DNA of 64,000 nucleotides, from contig NZ_JAGGKR010000001.1 of the NCBI RefSeq assembly GCF_017873855.1, positions 930,001-994,000 of the forward strand, written 5' to 3'. This DNA is from Methanolinea mesophila (GTDB lineage Archaea > Halobacteriota > Methanomicrobia > Methanomicrobiales > Methanospirillaceae). The notes beneath the pieces were generated by a model that saw only the letters and a program-made list of their open reading frames with translations, made no database searches and was not told the origin of the DNA. This document shows positions 27,141 to 36,306 of the stretch, piece by piece. Each line of letters starts with the position of its first letter. Position 1 is the first letter of the stretch. A program made the translations under genes and the position numbers.

Positions 27141-28372
27141 CCGGGATAAGCCTCCTTTCATATATCGTCGCGGGCGTGCGGAACAAGCCCGGGAGGAACC
27201 TCGCGACTGCCTTCTGCTTCGCGTTCATCGCAGCGAACCTTTTCGCCGGACAGTACCTGTTCACCGGCGCAGCCGGGAGCGCCGACCAGGGGATCGCGAG
27301 GATGGGGGCGGACCAGATCGTAGTCCCCAGCCGGTACCTGGTCTTCTTCCGGGGCAACACCCAGAACAATACCGCCCCCCTGGTCAGGGCGGAAGCGTCG
27401 ACCTTCCGGATCGGCGGCAGCGTGATGGAGGACATCCGGGAGGTCGACGGGATCGCCGCGGTCTCACCGCAGGTATACATAACCTCCCTCCAGCTCCCCC
27501 ACCTCTCCGACCTGCCGGTGGACGTCTTCGGCATCGACCCGTCGACCGACTTCACCATCCGCCCCTGGCTGCGGCGGCCTCTTGCGGGCCCGGTCCGGCC
27601 CGGCGATGTGATTGTCGGGAGTGGGATCCGGACCGACGCGACAGGCAGGATACGGATCGGGAAGACCGAGTACACCGTCGTGGGAACACTCGACCCGACC
27701 CAGTCCCCCGTGGACCGGACCGTCTTCATGACCCTGGACGACGCCTACGCGCTCGCCCTGGTGAAGGGCGCTCTTCCGGAGAACGCCCCCTCCATATCCC
27801 GAGGGGACATCAACGCGGCGATGATCCGCCTCGAGCCGGGCGCGGACAGCGCCGCGATCGCCACGAGGATCAGGATGCTCTTTCCCGCAACCTACCTCGC
27901 GGTGGTGGAGCGGCACTTCTCCCTCGACCCCGCCTCGCAGGAGATCCGTGGAGTTCCCGCACTCCTCAACCTGGTCTCTGTAGTGGTCGTGGTCGCGGCC
28001 CTCCCCCTCATCGCCCTGATCGCGGCCATGGCCGCCCGCGAACGGCAGCGTGAGATCGGGCTCCTCCGCTCCATGGGCGCGAGGAAGAGGGTCATATTCT
28101 TCCTGGTGATCTCCGAGTCCCTGTTCCTCGCTGCAGCCGGAGGGCTTGCCGGAGTCGCTGCGAGCGTGCTCCTCCTCTCCGGCATGAATTCCGCAGGCAT
28201 CCTCACCCGCACGTTCGCAGTCTCCGCCCCGGTGCCGGACGCGGCGGGCATCGGGGCGATGGCCGGGGTTGCTCTCCTCGTAGTGATCGCCATCGGGAGC
28301 ATCGCAGCCCTCTACCCCGCCTACCAGAGCAGTATGATGAATCCCTATGATGCAATCAGGAACGAGGGGTAA
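27137..28372 (+). CDS. MacB/FtsX-type ABC transporter permease 2
   Basis: A 411-aa paralogue of the permease at 24749 with the same plan: N-terminal helix, outer domain, three FtsX helices and the motif RERQREIGLLRSMGARK. The outer domain shares the phrases MGADQIVVPSRY and VFGIDPSTDF with its partner, but where permease 1 has a Cys-Cys pair it reads SLQLPHLSDLPVD. The two permeases probably form a heterodimer with the single ATPase. Start GTG at 27137 overlaps the stop of a 48-codon frame. No terminator-like element is seen directly after it. Confidence 0.9.
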   Translation: MTGISLLSYIVAGVRNKPGRNLATAFCFAFIAANLFAGQYLFTGAAGSADQGIARMGADQIVVPSRYLVFFRGNTQNNTAPLVRAEASTFRIGGSVMEDIREVDGIAAVSPQVYITSLQLPHLSDLPVDVFGIDPSTDFTIRPWLRRPLAGPVRPGDVIVGSGIRTDATGRIRIGKTEYTVVGTLDPTQSPVDRTVFMTLDDAYALALVKGALPENAPSISRGDINAAMIRLEPGADSAAIATRIRMLFPATYLAVVERHFSLDPASQEIRGVPALLNLVSVVVVVAALPLIALIAAMAARERQREIGLLRSMGARKRVIFFLVISESLFLAAAGGLAGVAASVLLLSGMNSAGILTRTFAVSAPVPDAAGIGAMAGVALLVVIAIGSIAALYPAYQSSMMNPYDAIRNEG

Positions 28373-28575
28373 AAAGAGCGTTGTGGCAGAGGGAAAGAGA
28401 CATTATTTTCCCGATGTTCACCTTGAAATGATCAACCCTGGAAAATGACTCCCCTCATCGAAAAATTCGTAACAATGGCTACAAGGTCAGCCATTCAGCA
28501 ATATTTGAAGAAACACTGCGCCCATGACACCCGTCGACCTCAGGACGCGGAGGGCAGTCACCTCCTTATATGAGC

Positions 28576-28686
28576 CCTATCCCCGGTCATTGAATTCGCC
28601 TCTTATAATGTTGAATTTCGTCCCCCATTTGACATATCTCAATCCTCACCGATAATCTCTCAACATTAACGTATATGCCACGAGAC
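28576..28686 (+). repeat. Direct repeat, copy 1 (111 bp)
   Basis: Starts CCTATCCCCGGTCATTGAAT and ends CGAGAC. It matches copy 2 at 28706-28817 with only a handful of changes and one indel, after a 19-bp spacer. It contains TCTTATAATGTTGA, which resembles a TATA element, and a CAACATTAACGTATATGCC end. No coding frame. Confidence 0.85.
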
Positions 28687-28705
28687 TCGCCACCCTGGCG
28701 AAATT

Positions 28706-28817
28706 CCTATCTCCGGTCATTGAATTCGCCTCTTATAGTGTTGAATTTCGTTCCCTCATTTGACATATCTCAATCCTCACCGATAATCTCTCAACATTAA
28801 CGTATATGCCGCGAGAC
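28706..28817 (+). repeat. Direct repeat, copy 2 (112 bp)
   Basis: Near-identical second copy of the 111-bp element (see 28576-28686), ending about 160 bp before the YdjM-like gene. The rest of the 606-bp gap from 28373 shows no gene. The pair could be a duplicated promoter/operator or a mobile-element scar. Confidence 0.85.
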
Positions 28818-28978
28818 GGCCTGCCCCGTAAAATTCCACATCACCCCCGCGATCCCTTTCACCGGAAAAACCGGTACCTCTCCCCGTATTTTCATACCTA
28901 CATCGGACGACCCCCGACGCCGGGGGCTCGTCACCCTCATCGTCGCCATTATCGCTTCCCCTTCCAAACTACTCACCA

Positions 28979-29716
28979 ATGTTCGTGCTCGCCCACCTGC
29001 TCGTGGGAATCCTGATCGGCATCCTGCTCTATCTCTGGAGACGGGAACGGTGGCTGGTCCTTGCCGCTGCGGTGGGGAGCATCTTACCGGACCTGATCGA
29101 CAAGCCGCTGGGCCATATTTTTCTCACAGGATCAGTGAACTTCGGCAGGATCTACTTCCATACCCTCATATTCCTCCTCGCATTCGTGATCGCGGGGGTG
29201 CTCATCTGGTGGAAGTACCGATCCTTCATCGGCATCGCCCTGGCCCTCGGGGTGCTCTCCCACCAGGTGCTCGACCGGATGTGGGTCGAGTACTGGAACT
29301 GGCTCTGGCCATTCCTCGGGCCTTTCCGGGGAAGAGAGATCGAGAATTTCTTCCTCGACGGGCTCCTCCGGGAACTCGCAAACCCCTCGGAATGGATATT
29401 CGGCCTCGCAATCCTCCTCGTGCTGATAAGCCTGCCCCGAATAGGGATGCGTGCCGGCGATTCCCCCGGGCATCATCCCTGGGCACGCGATCATCCCCTG
29501 ATTTTCCGGATTTTTGCCGGGATTTGTGTAGTTCTCCTGGCGCATGCCGGGGCCTTCGCGATAGCCTGCGGAATTACAGGGACGCCCTGCCCGGCGACCG
29601 GCCTCAACGATCCGGAGGATAACCTCCTTTTGGGAATCGTAATGATCGGGGGAGCCTTGTTCCTGGGCTGGATCGATCTGAAAAGAGATTCTCCGGGACA
29701 TAATCCAAAAAAATGA
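28979..29716 (+). CDS. YdjM/LexA-binding-type membrane-bound metal-dependent hydrolase
   Basis: A 245-aa integral membrane protein with about six helices. It shows the metal-binding pattern of the DUF457/YdjM family: His6 in MFVLAHLLVG, the acidic loop SILPDLIDKPLGH, His in IYFHTLI, and LSHQVLDRMW. Members are predicted zinc phosphohydrolases or lipid-active enzymes in the membrane. In archaea they occur as lone genes. It begins at ATG 28979. The last 40 codons and the following bases were duplicated downstream (29752-29883). Confidence 0.78.
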   Translation: MFVLAHLLVGILIGILLYLWRRERWLVLAAAVGSILPDLIDKPLGHIFLTGSVNFGRIYFHTLIFLLAFVIAGVLIWWKYRSFIGIALALGVLSHQVLDRMWVEYWNWLWPFLGPFRGREIENFFLDGLLRELANPSEWIFGLAILLVLISLPRIGMRAGDSPGHHPWARDHPLIFRIFAGICVVLLAHAGAFAIACGITGTPCPATGLNDPEDNLLLGIVMIGGALFLGWIDLKRDSPGHNPKK

Positions 29717-29751
29717 CCGTACACATTTATTAATGACTATCAACGGGACAG

Positions 29752-29883
29752 CCCGGCGACCGGCCTCAACGATCCGGAGGACAACCTCCTTTAGGGGATC
29801 GTGATGATCGGGGGGGCCTGTTCCTCGGCTGGATCGATCTGAAAAGAGATCCTCCGGAATATAATCCAAAAAAATGACCATAT
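29752..29883 (+). pseudogene. Degenerate duplicate of the 3' end of the YdjM-like gene
   Basis: Aligns with 29590-29721 (162-bp offset), including the stop and the CCAAAAAAATGACC tail. The copy has an in-frame TAG and a deleted base, so it cannot encode the same peptide. Probably a tandem duplication or slippage scar. Confidence 0.8.
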
Positions 29884-30515
29884 GCCGCTATTTATTGCAT
29901 CAACAGAACGGCCCAGGAAGAATTTTCAATCGGCACCTAAAAGCTGAACCACTGGCGAAAATCCGGTCCGTCGTTATCAGTGTAGACATTTTCGTATCTT
30001 CCCCGCATTTCTGAATAAATGGCAGAATGGAAGCCGAAACACCCAATCTTCCCATGTCCGATCACATTCGACTAATCTTTGCATCCAATGAATATGCGAT
30101 CACCCTAATCCCATACTTTTCCGGGAATATCCGGCCCCTTTCACAGGAAAAACGCCATGAAATCATCCCCCGAATAATCCCCAACCGCACCGCGCACATT
30201 TCCACTGGAAGATTTCTCCATACCGGATCCCTTATTATTTGACCTTTATGAAAATATTGTAATAATCCTTAATCATCAATATTCCGCAAAATTGCATGAT
30301 TTCCACTGGATGCGCTCCTCCCCTTCCGAGCGCGATCCCGGCGATTTCACGGCTTTTTTCCAGCCCATTGCACCCATTTTTTCCTTAACGGTGGGTCAAT
30401 GAAGGCACTTTTTTCGAAGAAATTGGAAAGACTTTTTATCCCCTCATGCTAATTTTGATCTGCCGATACAATTTCATTCAATAAATCGCGCAAAATGGTG
30501 GCAACACGACTTACA
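29884..30515. other. Transition spacer into the AT-rich glycan island
   Basis: About 630 bp with no convincing gene. Base composition shifts here from GC-rich to AT-rich. A 71-codon frame at 30027-30242 has no recognisable features. The last 100 bp probably hold the island promoter. Confidence 0.5.
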
Positions 30516-30537
30516 AAGACCAAGGGGGGTTGGTCTT
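30516..30537 (+). promoter_or_regulatory. Hairpin masking the ribosome-binding site of the first island gene
   Basis: AAGACCAA - GGGGGG - TTGGTCTT is a perfect 8-bp stem with a six-G loop, ending 1 nt before the ATG at 30539. The G-run is the only Shine-Dalgarno-like sequence (9 nt from the ATG), so it lies in the loop of the hairpin. This suggests translational control of the operon. Confidence 0.5.
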
Positions 30538-30538
30538 C

Positions 30539-31681
30539 ATGTCCGATCAACGGGATTTGATCTCAGAAGTACCTGATCACAAAAAGTACGATGATTATAC
30601 CTCGTCCCTATTGGGACAGTATTCGCAGTTCCAGAATACACTCCGTGCCAATTCGGCGACCGTGATGTTGGATAGGAAAGAAACTACCGATTCAAATCTC
30701 AATGTTGATCGATTTAACGAATTAAATATAATATTCCGCTCCTCAACCTTCAAAAATAGAGAGGAATCCACTTCGGAAAACACTGCAACATATCGCAATC
30801 AGAAAATTGCAGTCGTCGTTCCGGCATTCAACGAAGAATTACTCATTGGAGATGCTCTCTCTTCAATCCCTGACTTTATCAATACTATTTACGCAGTGGA
30901 TGACTGTTCAACAGATCAAACAATGAATATTATCCAAGAATACTCTTTAATTGATAAACGAATAGTGCCGATCCATCACGAGATAAATGGGGGTGTAGGA
31001 AAGGCAATTACATCGGGATTTAAAAGGGCAATCCAGGATAACTTAGACATTGTGGTAGTTATGGCAGGCGATAATCAGATGGACCCCCAATATCTTCCAA
31101 ACCTGCTTGACCCAATAATAGAGAGACAATGTGATTTTACTAAAGGAAACCGGTTAAAAAATGGATTTTGGAAAGGGATGAGCGCCTGGAGGTTGTTCGG
31201 GAACATCCTATTGACAACTCTGAATAATATTGCATCGGGATATTGGTACATTAAGGATCCGCAAAATGGCTATGTTGCAATTTCGACAAATGCCTTAAAG
31301 AAAATTAATCTCGAACATCTCTATCCGCGTTATGCGTTTGAAAACGACCTCATGATTAAAACAAATATTGCAGATATCAAAATGCTAAATATCGATATCC
31401 CTGCAAAATACGGAAATGAACAATCTAAAATTAAATATTTAAATTTCATTTTTTCCACAAGTGCATTCCTTCTTAAATCTTTTATATACAGAATTTCGGA
31501 GAAAAGTAAACAATCATTAAACCCTGTTTATCCTTTGTACTTTTCCTCGCTTATTCTGGTGTTTGCAGGTATTCCCCTTGTTGTCATGAATATTGGCGTT
31601 ATTTTCGCACTTGGTCTGATCCTTTTCGCATCAGCGTGCGCATTGGAAGCCTTTCAGCAAAAAAGATCATCTAAGGGGTAG
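30539..31681 (+). CDS. GT2 glycosyltransferase with C-terminal membrane helices (DPM1/GtrB-like)
   Basis: A 380-aa protein. An unusual hydrophilic N-terminal extension of about 85 residues precedes the GT2 domain. That domain starts IAVVVPAFNEELLIGDAL and has YAVDDCSTDQT and the metal/donor motif VMAGDNQMDPQYLP. Two C-terminal helices (about 325-370) anchor it. Such enzymes load dolichol phosphate with a sugar or extend a lipid-linked glycan on the cytoplasmic face. It opens a six-gene AT-rich operon; the next ATG follows 4 nt after its stop. Start chosen at ATG 30539; a TTG at 30530 is in frame. Confidence 0.85.
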   Translation: MSDQRDLISEVPDHKKYDDYTSSLLGQYSQFQNTLRANSATVMLDRKETTDSNLNVDRFNELNIIFRSSTFKNREESTSENTATYRNQKIAVVVPAFNEELLIGDALSSIPDFINTIYAVDDCSTDQTMNIIQEYSLIDKRIVPIHHEINGGVGKAITSGFKRAIQDNLDIVVVMAGDNQMDPQYLPNLLDPIIERQCDFTKGNRLKNGFWKGMSAWRLFGNILLTTLNNIASGYWYIKDPQNGYVAISTNALKKINLEHLYPRYAFENDLMIKTNIADIKMLNIDIPAKYGNEQSKIKYLNFIFSTSAFLLKSFIYRISEKSKQSLNPVYPLYFSSLILVFAGIPLVVMNIGVIFALGLILFASACALEAFQQKRSSKG

Positions 31682-31685
31682 AATA

Positions 31686-32765
31686 ATGAAAAATATCGGA
31701 ATATTTGCCATTACTCCTGCTCAAATTCATTTTTATAGAAACATCATTTGCGAGTTGAATAAAAAGGATACTAATACATATTTGTTGGTTAGAGATTATG
31801 GCGAAACAATCCAGTTGGTAAAAGAATTTGAGATGCCACACTTCATTTTTTCAAGACCTCCTGACTCAAAATATGGAAAAATCCTCAATTTGCCCAAAGA
31901 GGTGCTTACGGCCTACAAATATCTTAGAGAGAAAAATGTTGATCTTGTCACGGGATTCGGTATATACGAGTCTTTCACTTCTGCATTACTCAATGTCCCT
32001 GCCATCACATTCACGGATTCTGAATATTCGGTCAACGCCTTCACATACGTAATTCAATTTTACATATCTTCATTATTCACAGACAAGTACATCACCCCCA
32101 CATCGTTTAAACAGGACTTAGGGAAGAAACAAATCCGGGTAAATTCCTTCAAGGAACTTGCATATCTCCACCCGAAATATTACCATCCGGATGATTCCAT
32201 TTTTCCGTTACTTGGACTTTCCAAAGGAGAACCCTACATTCTTATCCGGTTCAACGCGTTTGATGCAGTACATGATTTTGGGGTAACCGGCTTTTCTCTT
32301 GAAGAGAAAATAGAAATGGTCAGGAGCCTTGAAAAACACATGCGTGTATTTATTTCATCCGAGGGATCCTTACCTGAGGAATTGTGTAAATACCAGGTTA
32401 GAATACCGAAAAACAGAATACACGATGCCATCTACTTTGCCAGCCTGGTGATAACGGATACCCAGACGATGGCCACTGAGGGCGCAATACTTGGTACACC
32501 TACAATCCGATGCAATGGCTTTGTAGGATCGGCAGACATGGGAAATTTCATCGAACTGGAGCGTAGATATGGACTTTTGTATAACTTTTCAAAATATGAA
32601 GAAATATCACCATCCAGTAAAAAAATTATCCAAAATCCAAATTCCAAGATAGAATGTCAAAGAAAAAGGGAGATTCTGTTAAACGAGAAAGAGAATATTA
32701 CTGATTTAATTTCGCAAATATTGATTCATTCGGTTAAATTGGAGAATACCCCCTATGCAATTTAA
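31686..32765 (+). CDS. DUF354 family protein (GT-B fold glycosyltransferase/epimerase-like)
   Basis: A 359-aa protein of the DUF354 family, which folds like UDP-GlcNAc 2-epimerase and GT-B glycosyltransferases. It opens IGIFAITPAQIHFYRNII with the family's His after the first strand. It contains VDLVTGFGIYES and the C-terminal donor-site-like region SLVITDTQTMATEGAILGTP, similar to the TDSGG region of 2-epimerases. DUF354 genes are common in archaeal and bacterial glycan loci, but no biochemistry is established. Its stop overlaps the PaaK-like gene by 11 nt, so the products are probably made together. Confidence 0.82.
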   Translation: MKNIGIFAITPAQIHFYRNIICELNKKDTNTYLLVRDYGETIQLVKEFEMPHFIFSRPPDSKYGKILNLPKEVLTAYKYLREKNVDLVTGFGIYESFTSALLNVPAITFTDSEYSVNAFTYVIQFYISSLFTDKYITPTSFKQDLGKKQIRVNSFKELAYLHPKYYHPDDSIFPLLGLSKGEPYILIRFNAFDAVHDFGVTGFSLEEKIEMVRSLEKHMRVFISSEGSLPEELCKYQVRIPKNRIHDAIYFASLVITDTQTMATEGAILGTPTIRCNGFVGSADMGNFIELERRYGLLYNFSKYEEISPSSKKIIQNPNSKIECQRKREILLNEKENITDLISQILIHSVKLENTPYAI

Positions 32766-34128
32766 GTTCTCGGACAATTTTATCAGAAGAAATATTTTCA
32801 TGTTCTCACATAATCTCATTGATAAATCTTTTTCTTCCGAATATTACAGATTACAAAAAAACCAATGGGAACCCAGAGGAGAATTAATTCGTCAGCAGGA
32901 AAAAAATTTAAGAGCGATTATTAAATATTCCTACGAAAATGTGCCATATTATTCAAAATTATTTAAAAAATTAGATTTAAAGGTTAATGATATATCAAGA
33001 ATAGAGGATCTCAATAAGATACCGATTCTCACGAAAGACATTATTAAAAAGAATTGGGAGGATTTCAAACCAGTTAACCTTGAAAGACTTAAATATTCAG
33101 AACGATCCACAGGAGGCTCAACTGGCACCCCCTTTCGTTATCGCTTATCAAATAATGACAGATATTTATCAGGGGCTCTACTCTACCGAGGTTGGAGCTA
33201 TGCTGGATACCAACCTGGAGATAAAATGGTTTTCTTTGGAGGTTCCTCAATCAATGGTCAAGATACTACTTCTTTAAAATCTAAAGTTCTTGAAGGCGTT
33301 CGGAATATTAAAAAGTTTTCAGCATTTGATATGAAAGAAAACGATTTGAAAAACTATCACACTAAAATCAGGAAGTTCAGACCAAAGTACATATATGGAT
33401 ATCCTTCAGCATTATTTGAATTTGCAAATTGGCTTGAGATCCATGATTTACCTGTTAGAAATGACTTAATTAGTATTTTCACAACTTCGGAAAAAATCTA
33501 TCCACATATGCGCAATAAAATCGAAGAGGTTTTTGATTGCAAAATATGTGATTGTTACGGGTTAAATGATGGTGGGGTCAGTGCGTTTGAATGCACCGAA
33601 CATACTGGCCTTCACCTCGATACCGAAAGGAGTATAATTGAGCTAGCGGATGATTGCGAGTCATCAATTGAAAATGGCGAGGGCAGAATTATCACTACGA
33701 GTCTTAAAAATTTTGCAATGCCGTTTATTCGATATGATACCGGAGATCTTGGTTCTGTAACTGATGAAGAGTGTAACTGTGGGAGGCAGTATAGAAGTTT
33801 AAAGGAGCTGATCGGCCGAAGCGTTGACATATTAATAGCCCCAGATGGAAAGAAGGTTCATGGATGGTTTTTTCTTTATATATTTTGGGAAGTTTTTAAA
33901 GGGATTCAGGAATATCAGGTTGTTCAAAATTCCGTTAATACAATCACTATTAATATCGTACCCGAGCAGGAATTCAAGGATAATAATTTGGAAATTATTA
34001 GGTCAATAATTGAGGGAAAATGTCCTTATTGGGACGTAGAATTTAATATTGTCGATAATATCCCAAAATCAGGATCAGGGAAATATAAATTCATTATTAA
34101 CAAAGTGAATGGCGGAAATGAAAATTAG
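32755..34128 (+). CDS. PaaK/CapK-like adenylate-forming ligase
   Basis: A 457-aa member of the ANL superfamily, phenylacetate-CoA-ligase branch. The AMP-binding P-loop is SERSTGGSTGTPFRY (about residue 118). It also has a DCYGLNDGG motif (A5 region, about 265), RYDTGDLG and the C-terminal lysine region SGSGKYKF. A Cys cluster (EECNCGRQY) near 345 is common in this branch. It likely activates a carboxylate as an acyl-adenylate and passes it to an amine, thiol or hydroxyl, here presumably to decorate a sugar with an acyl or aminoacyl group. GGAG lies 10 nt before the ATG at 32755, which overlaps the DUF354 stop. The actual acid and acceptor are unknown. Confidence 0.85.
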   Translation: MQFKFSDNFIRRNIFMFSHNLIDKSFSSEYYRLQKNQWEPRGELIRQQEKNLRAIIKYSYENVPYYSKLFKKLDLKVNDISRIEDLNKIPILTKDIIKKNWEDFKPVNLERLKYSERSTGGSTGTPFRYRLSNNDRYLSGALLYRGWSYAGYQPGDKMVFFGGSSINGQDTTSLKSKVLEGVRNIKKFSAFDMKENDLKNYHTKIRKFRPKYIYGYPSALFEFANWLEIHDLPVRNDLISIFTTSEKIYPHMRNKIEEVFDCKICDCYGLNDGGVSAFECTEHTGLHLDTERSIIELADDCESSIENGEGRIITTSLKNFAMPFIRYDTGDLGSVTDEECNCGRQYRSLKELIGRSVDILIAPDGKKVHGWFFLYIFWEVFKGIQEYQVVQNSVNTITINIVPEQEFKDNNLEIIRSIIEGKCPYWDVEFNIVDNIPKSGSGKYKFIINKVNGGNEN

Positions 34129-35191
34129 AATTTGTGCTGTTGGAGATATAATGTTGGGTGAACATCCATTATGCATAAATTTTGGTGTTAAAAGCAGTAT
34201 TGATAGAAATGGGTTTAATTATTTGATTTCTGAGATTATCCCAACTCTTCAAAATTCTGATTTCACAATAGGTAATTTAGAAACTCCTTTTATAAAAGAT
34301 CCAAAAAAACGAATAAATAATTATTTTTATTCTGAATCAAAAAATGTATCCACTTTGAAAGAGAATAATTTTAATCTTCTTTCGATAGCGAATAATCACA
34401 TAATGGAACAAGGGAAAGAGGGATTTCATGATACAATAACAGCTTTACAAAATTATAATATTACCCCACTCGGCCTTAAAAATCAAAAATATATTATCAA
34501 GAAAAATGGCCTTAATCTTGCCTTTTTGGCATACTCCCTTATTGAGGATTTTAAAGATGATGGATTATATAATAAACTAAATTCTTATTCTCAAATTATC
34601 ACAGATATTCATGAAATTAGACCAAATTCTGATATTGTTATAATATTACTCCATTGGGGTGATGAATACGTTCCAAAGCCATCTTTATCTCAAATCGAGA
34701 TGGGACGAAGAATAATAAATGAAGGCGCAGATATTATTATCGGAAGTCATCCTCATGTTTTACAAGGTTATGAAGAATATAATGATAAATTAATTATTTA
34801 CAGTTTGGGAAATTTTATTTTTGATATGAAATATATAAAAAAAACGCTAAATTCAGCAGTTGCGCTAATTGAAATCGATGAAGAATGTAATATTTCTTTG
34901 AAATTTTTACCGATAACGTGTAACCCCAATGATTTTTCTTTGAAAATAGCTAATGGAAAAGAATATACTCAAATCTCTGATTCTCTTTACAAGATTTCGA
35001 AATTTTTATCGAATAATTTCTTTGATTCAAAGAAATATCAAAATAATTATGAGAAGAATAAAAATAAATCTGCATTTTTTGCTAAACTAAGTATGATTTT
35101 TCATTTTATTAAAAACTATACTAAATATCCTTCAATTAATAGAAATCAGATAATAATTAATTTTTTAAAAAAAAATAGGTGTCGAAAATGA
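34118..35191 (+). CDS. CapA/PgsA-like metallophosphatase family protein
   Basis: A 357-aa protein of the CapA family (calcineurin-like fold). Metal-binding motifs are clear: ICAVGDIMLGEH near the start, IGNLETPF, LSIANNHIMEQG, VIILLHWGDEY, IIGSHPHVLQG and YSLGNFIFD. There is no signal peptide or anchor helix, unlike Bacillus CapA, so this copy should be cytoplasmic. CapA is needed for poly-gamma-glutamate capsule in Bacillus, but its reaction is unsettled. Position directly after an adenylate-forming ligase suggests the two act on the same acyl/aminoacyl-modified product. I prefer ATG 34118, where family proteins start (MKIRICAVGD); ATG 34109 is also in frame. Confidence 0.88.
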   Translation: MKIRICAVGDIMLGEHPLCINFGVKSSIDRNGFNYLISEIIPTLQNSDFTIGNLETPFIKDPKKRINNYFYSESKNVSTLKENNFNLLSIANNHIMEQGKEGFHDTITALQNYNITPLGLKNQKYIIKKNGLNLAFLAYSLIEDFKDDGLYNKLNSYSQIITDIHEIRPNSDIVIILLHWGDEYVPKPSLSQIEMGRRIINEGADIIIGSHPHVLQGYEEYNDKLIIYSLGNFIFDMKYIKKTLNSAVALIEIDEECNISLKFLPITCNPNDFSLKIANGKEYTQISDSLYKISKFLSNNFFDSKKYQNNYEKNKNKSAFFAKLSMIFHFIKNYTKYPSINRNQIIINFLKKNRCRK

Positions 35192-36306
35192 AAATTTTAC
35201 TTTCGATTGGGCTCGCAGACCGCTCAATGCAGCATCACATTGCACCTCTAGCAAACGTTGACAAAATTTCTGAAATACTTGTTGTACGAGGATCTGAAGG
35301 TCCGAATATTCCTAAGGTCAAGTATTTTTGTCCCCCAGTTTTTTTTAGAGATAATTCATTTTTTAAAACTGTATTTAAATACATTTTACTGTATAAAGTT
35401 GCTTTAACCGAGAAACCGAATTATATTCATGGATTTATGTTTTTCCCTGATGGTTTAATGTGTTTAACAATTGGAAAGTTATTACATATTAAAACCGGTG
35501 TTTCATTAATAGCAGGACCGGTCGAAATTTACAAACCAGGAAGAAGTCCGATAAATAAATATTCATATACGAAGACATTACCCAAAATTACTGGGATTAC
35601 TAGGTTTTATAAATGGCTATTAGAAAAATTTGATTTCATTACATGTACAGGAACTTTTACGTCTGATTTTTTAATAAATCACCAAATTAGAAATGATAAG
35701 ATTTACATCGTACCACATATTGTTGATAGCAGGTTTCAAAAACAAATTGCATCTGAAAAAATATTTGATATCATATATATCGGAAGACTTGCACCAGTTA
35801 AACATTTGGAAAAAACTATTGATATAATTAACATGATAAAAAAAGAAATTCCTGAAATTTCTACAGCTATAATTGGAACAGGTCCTCAAGAAGAAGAATT
35901 GAAACAAATATCTAAACAAATGAACTTAGAAAATACAATTCATTTCCTTGGGTATAAGGAAGATGTCTGGAATTGGTATAATTTAGCGAAAATTTCAATA
36001 TTAAATTCTGAAAGGGAAGGTTTCCCATATTCGGTTATTGAATCATTAAGCTGCGGAGTACCTGTAATCACTTCAAATTGCGGCGATGTCTCAGATGTAA
36101 TTGTAAATAAATATAATGGAATTATAATTAATGATAATGAGGATATAAAATCATTCAGTAAAGCGTTTATTGACCTTCTTAAAGATGACGAATTATTAGA
36201 AGAAATCAGCGATAATGCTTTAAAAAGTTCTAAAGATTATAGTGACCTTTCAGCGACAAACGTCTGGAAAGATCTGTTATATCAAAAGGTTTTACAAAAA
36301 AGGTGA
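35188..36306 (+). CDS. GT4 glycosyltransferase
   Basis: A 372-aa cytoplasmic GT-B glycosyltransferase. The C-terminal donor domain begins IIYIGRLAPVKHLEKTI and contains the family's glutamates in NSEREGFPYSVIESLSCG (EX7E-like). ATG 35188 overlaps the capA stop (ATGA) and is preceded by AGGTG 6 nt away; a GTG 9 nt upstream is less likely. The stop overlaps the next gene (GTGA). Strongly AT-rich codon use (many AAA, ATA, AAT) like its neighbours. Sugar and linkage unknown. Confidence 0.88.
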   Translation: MKILLSIGLADRSMQHHIAPLANVDKISEILVVRGSEGPNIPKVKYFCPPVFFRDNSFFKTVFKYILLYKVALTEKPNYIHGFMFFPDGLMCLTIGKLLHIKTGVSLIAGPVEIYKPGRSPINKYSYTKTLPKITGITRFYKWLLEKFDFITCTGTFTSDFLINHQIRNDKIYIVPHIVDSRFQKQIASEKIFDIIYIGRLAPVKHLEKTIDIINMIKKEIPEISTAIIGTGPQEEELKQISKQMNLENTIHFLGYKEDVWNWYNLAKISILNSEREGFPYSVIESLSCGVPVITSNCGDVSDVIVNKYNGIIINDNEDIKSFSKAFIDLLKDDELLEEISDNALKSSKDYSDLSATNVWKDLLYQKVLQKR

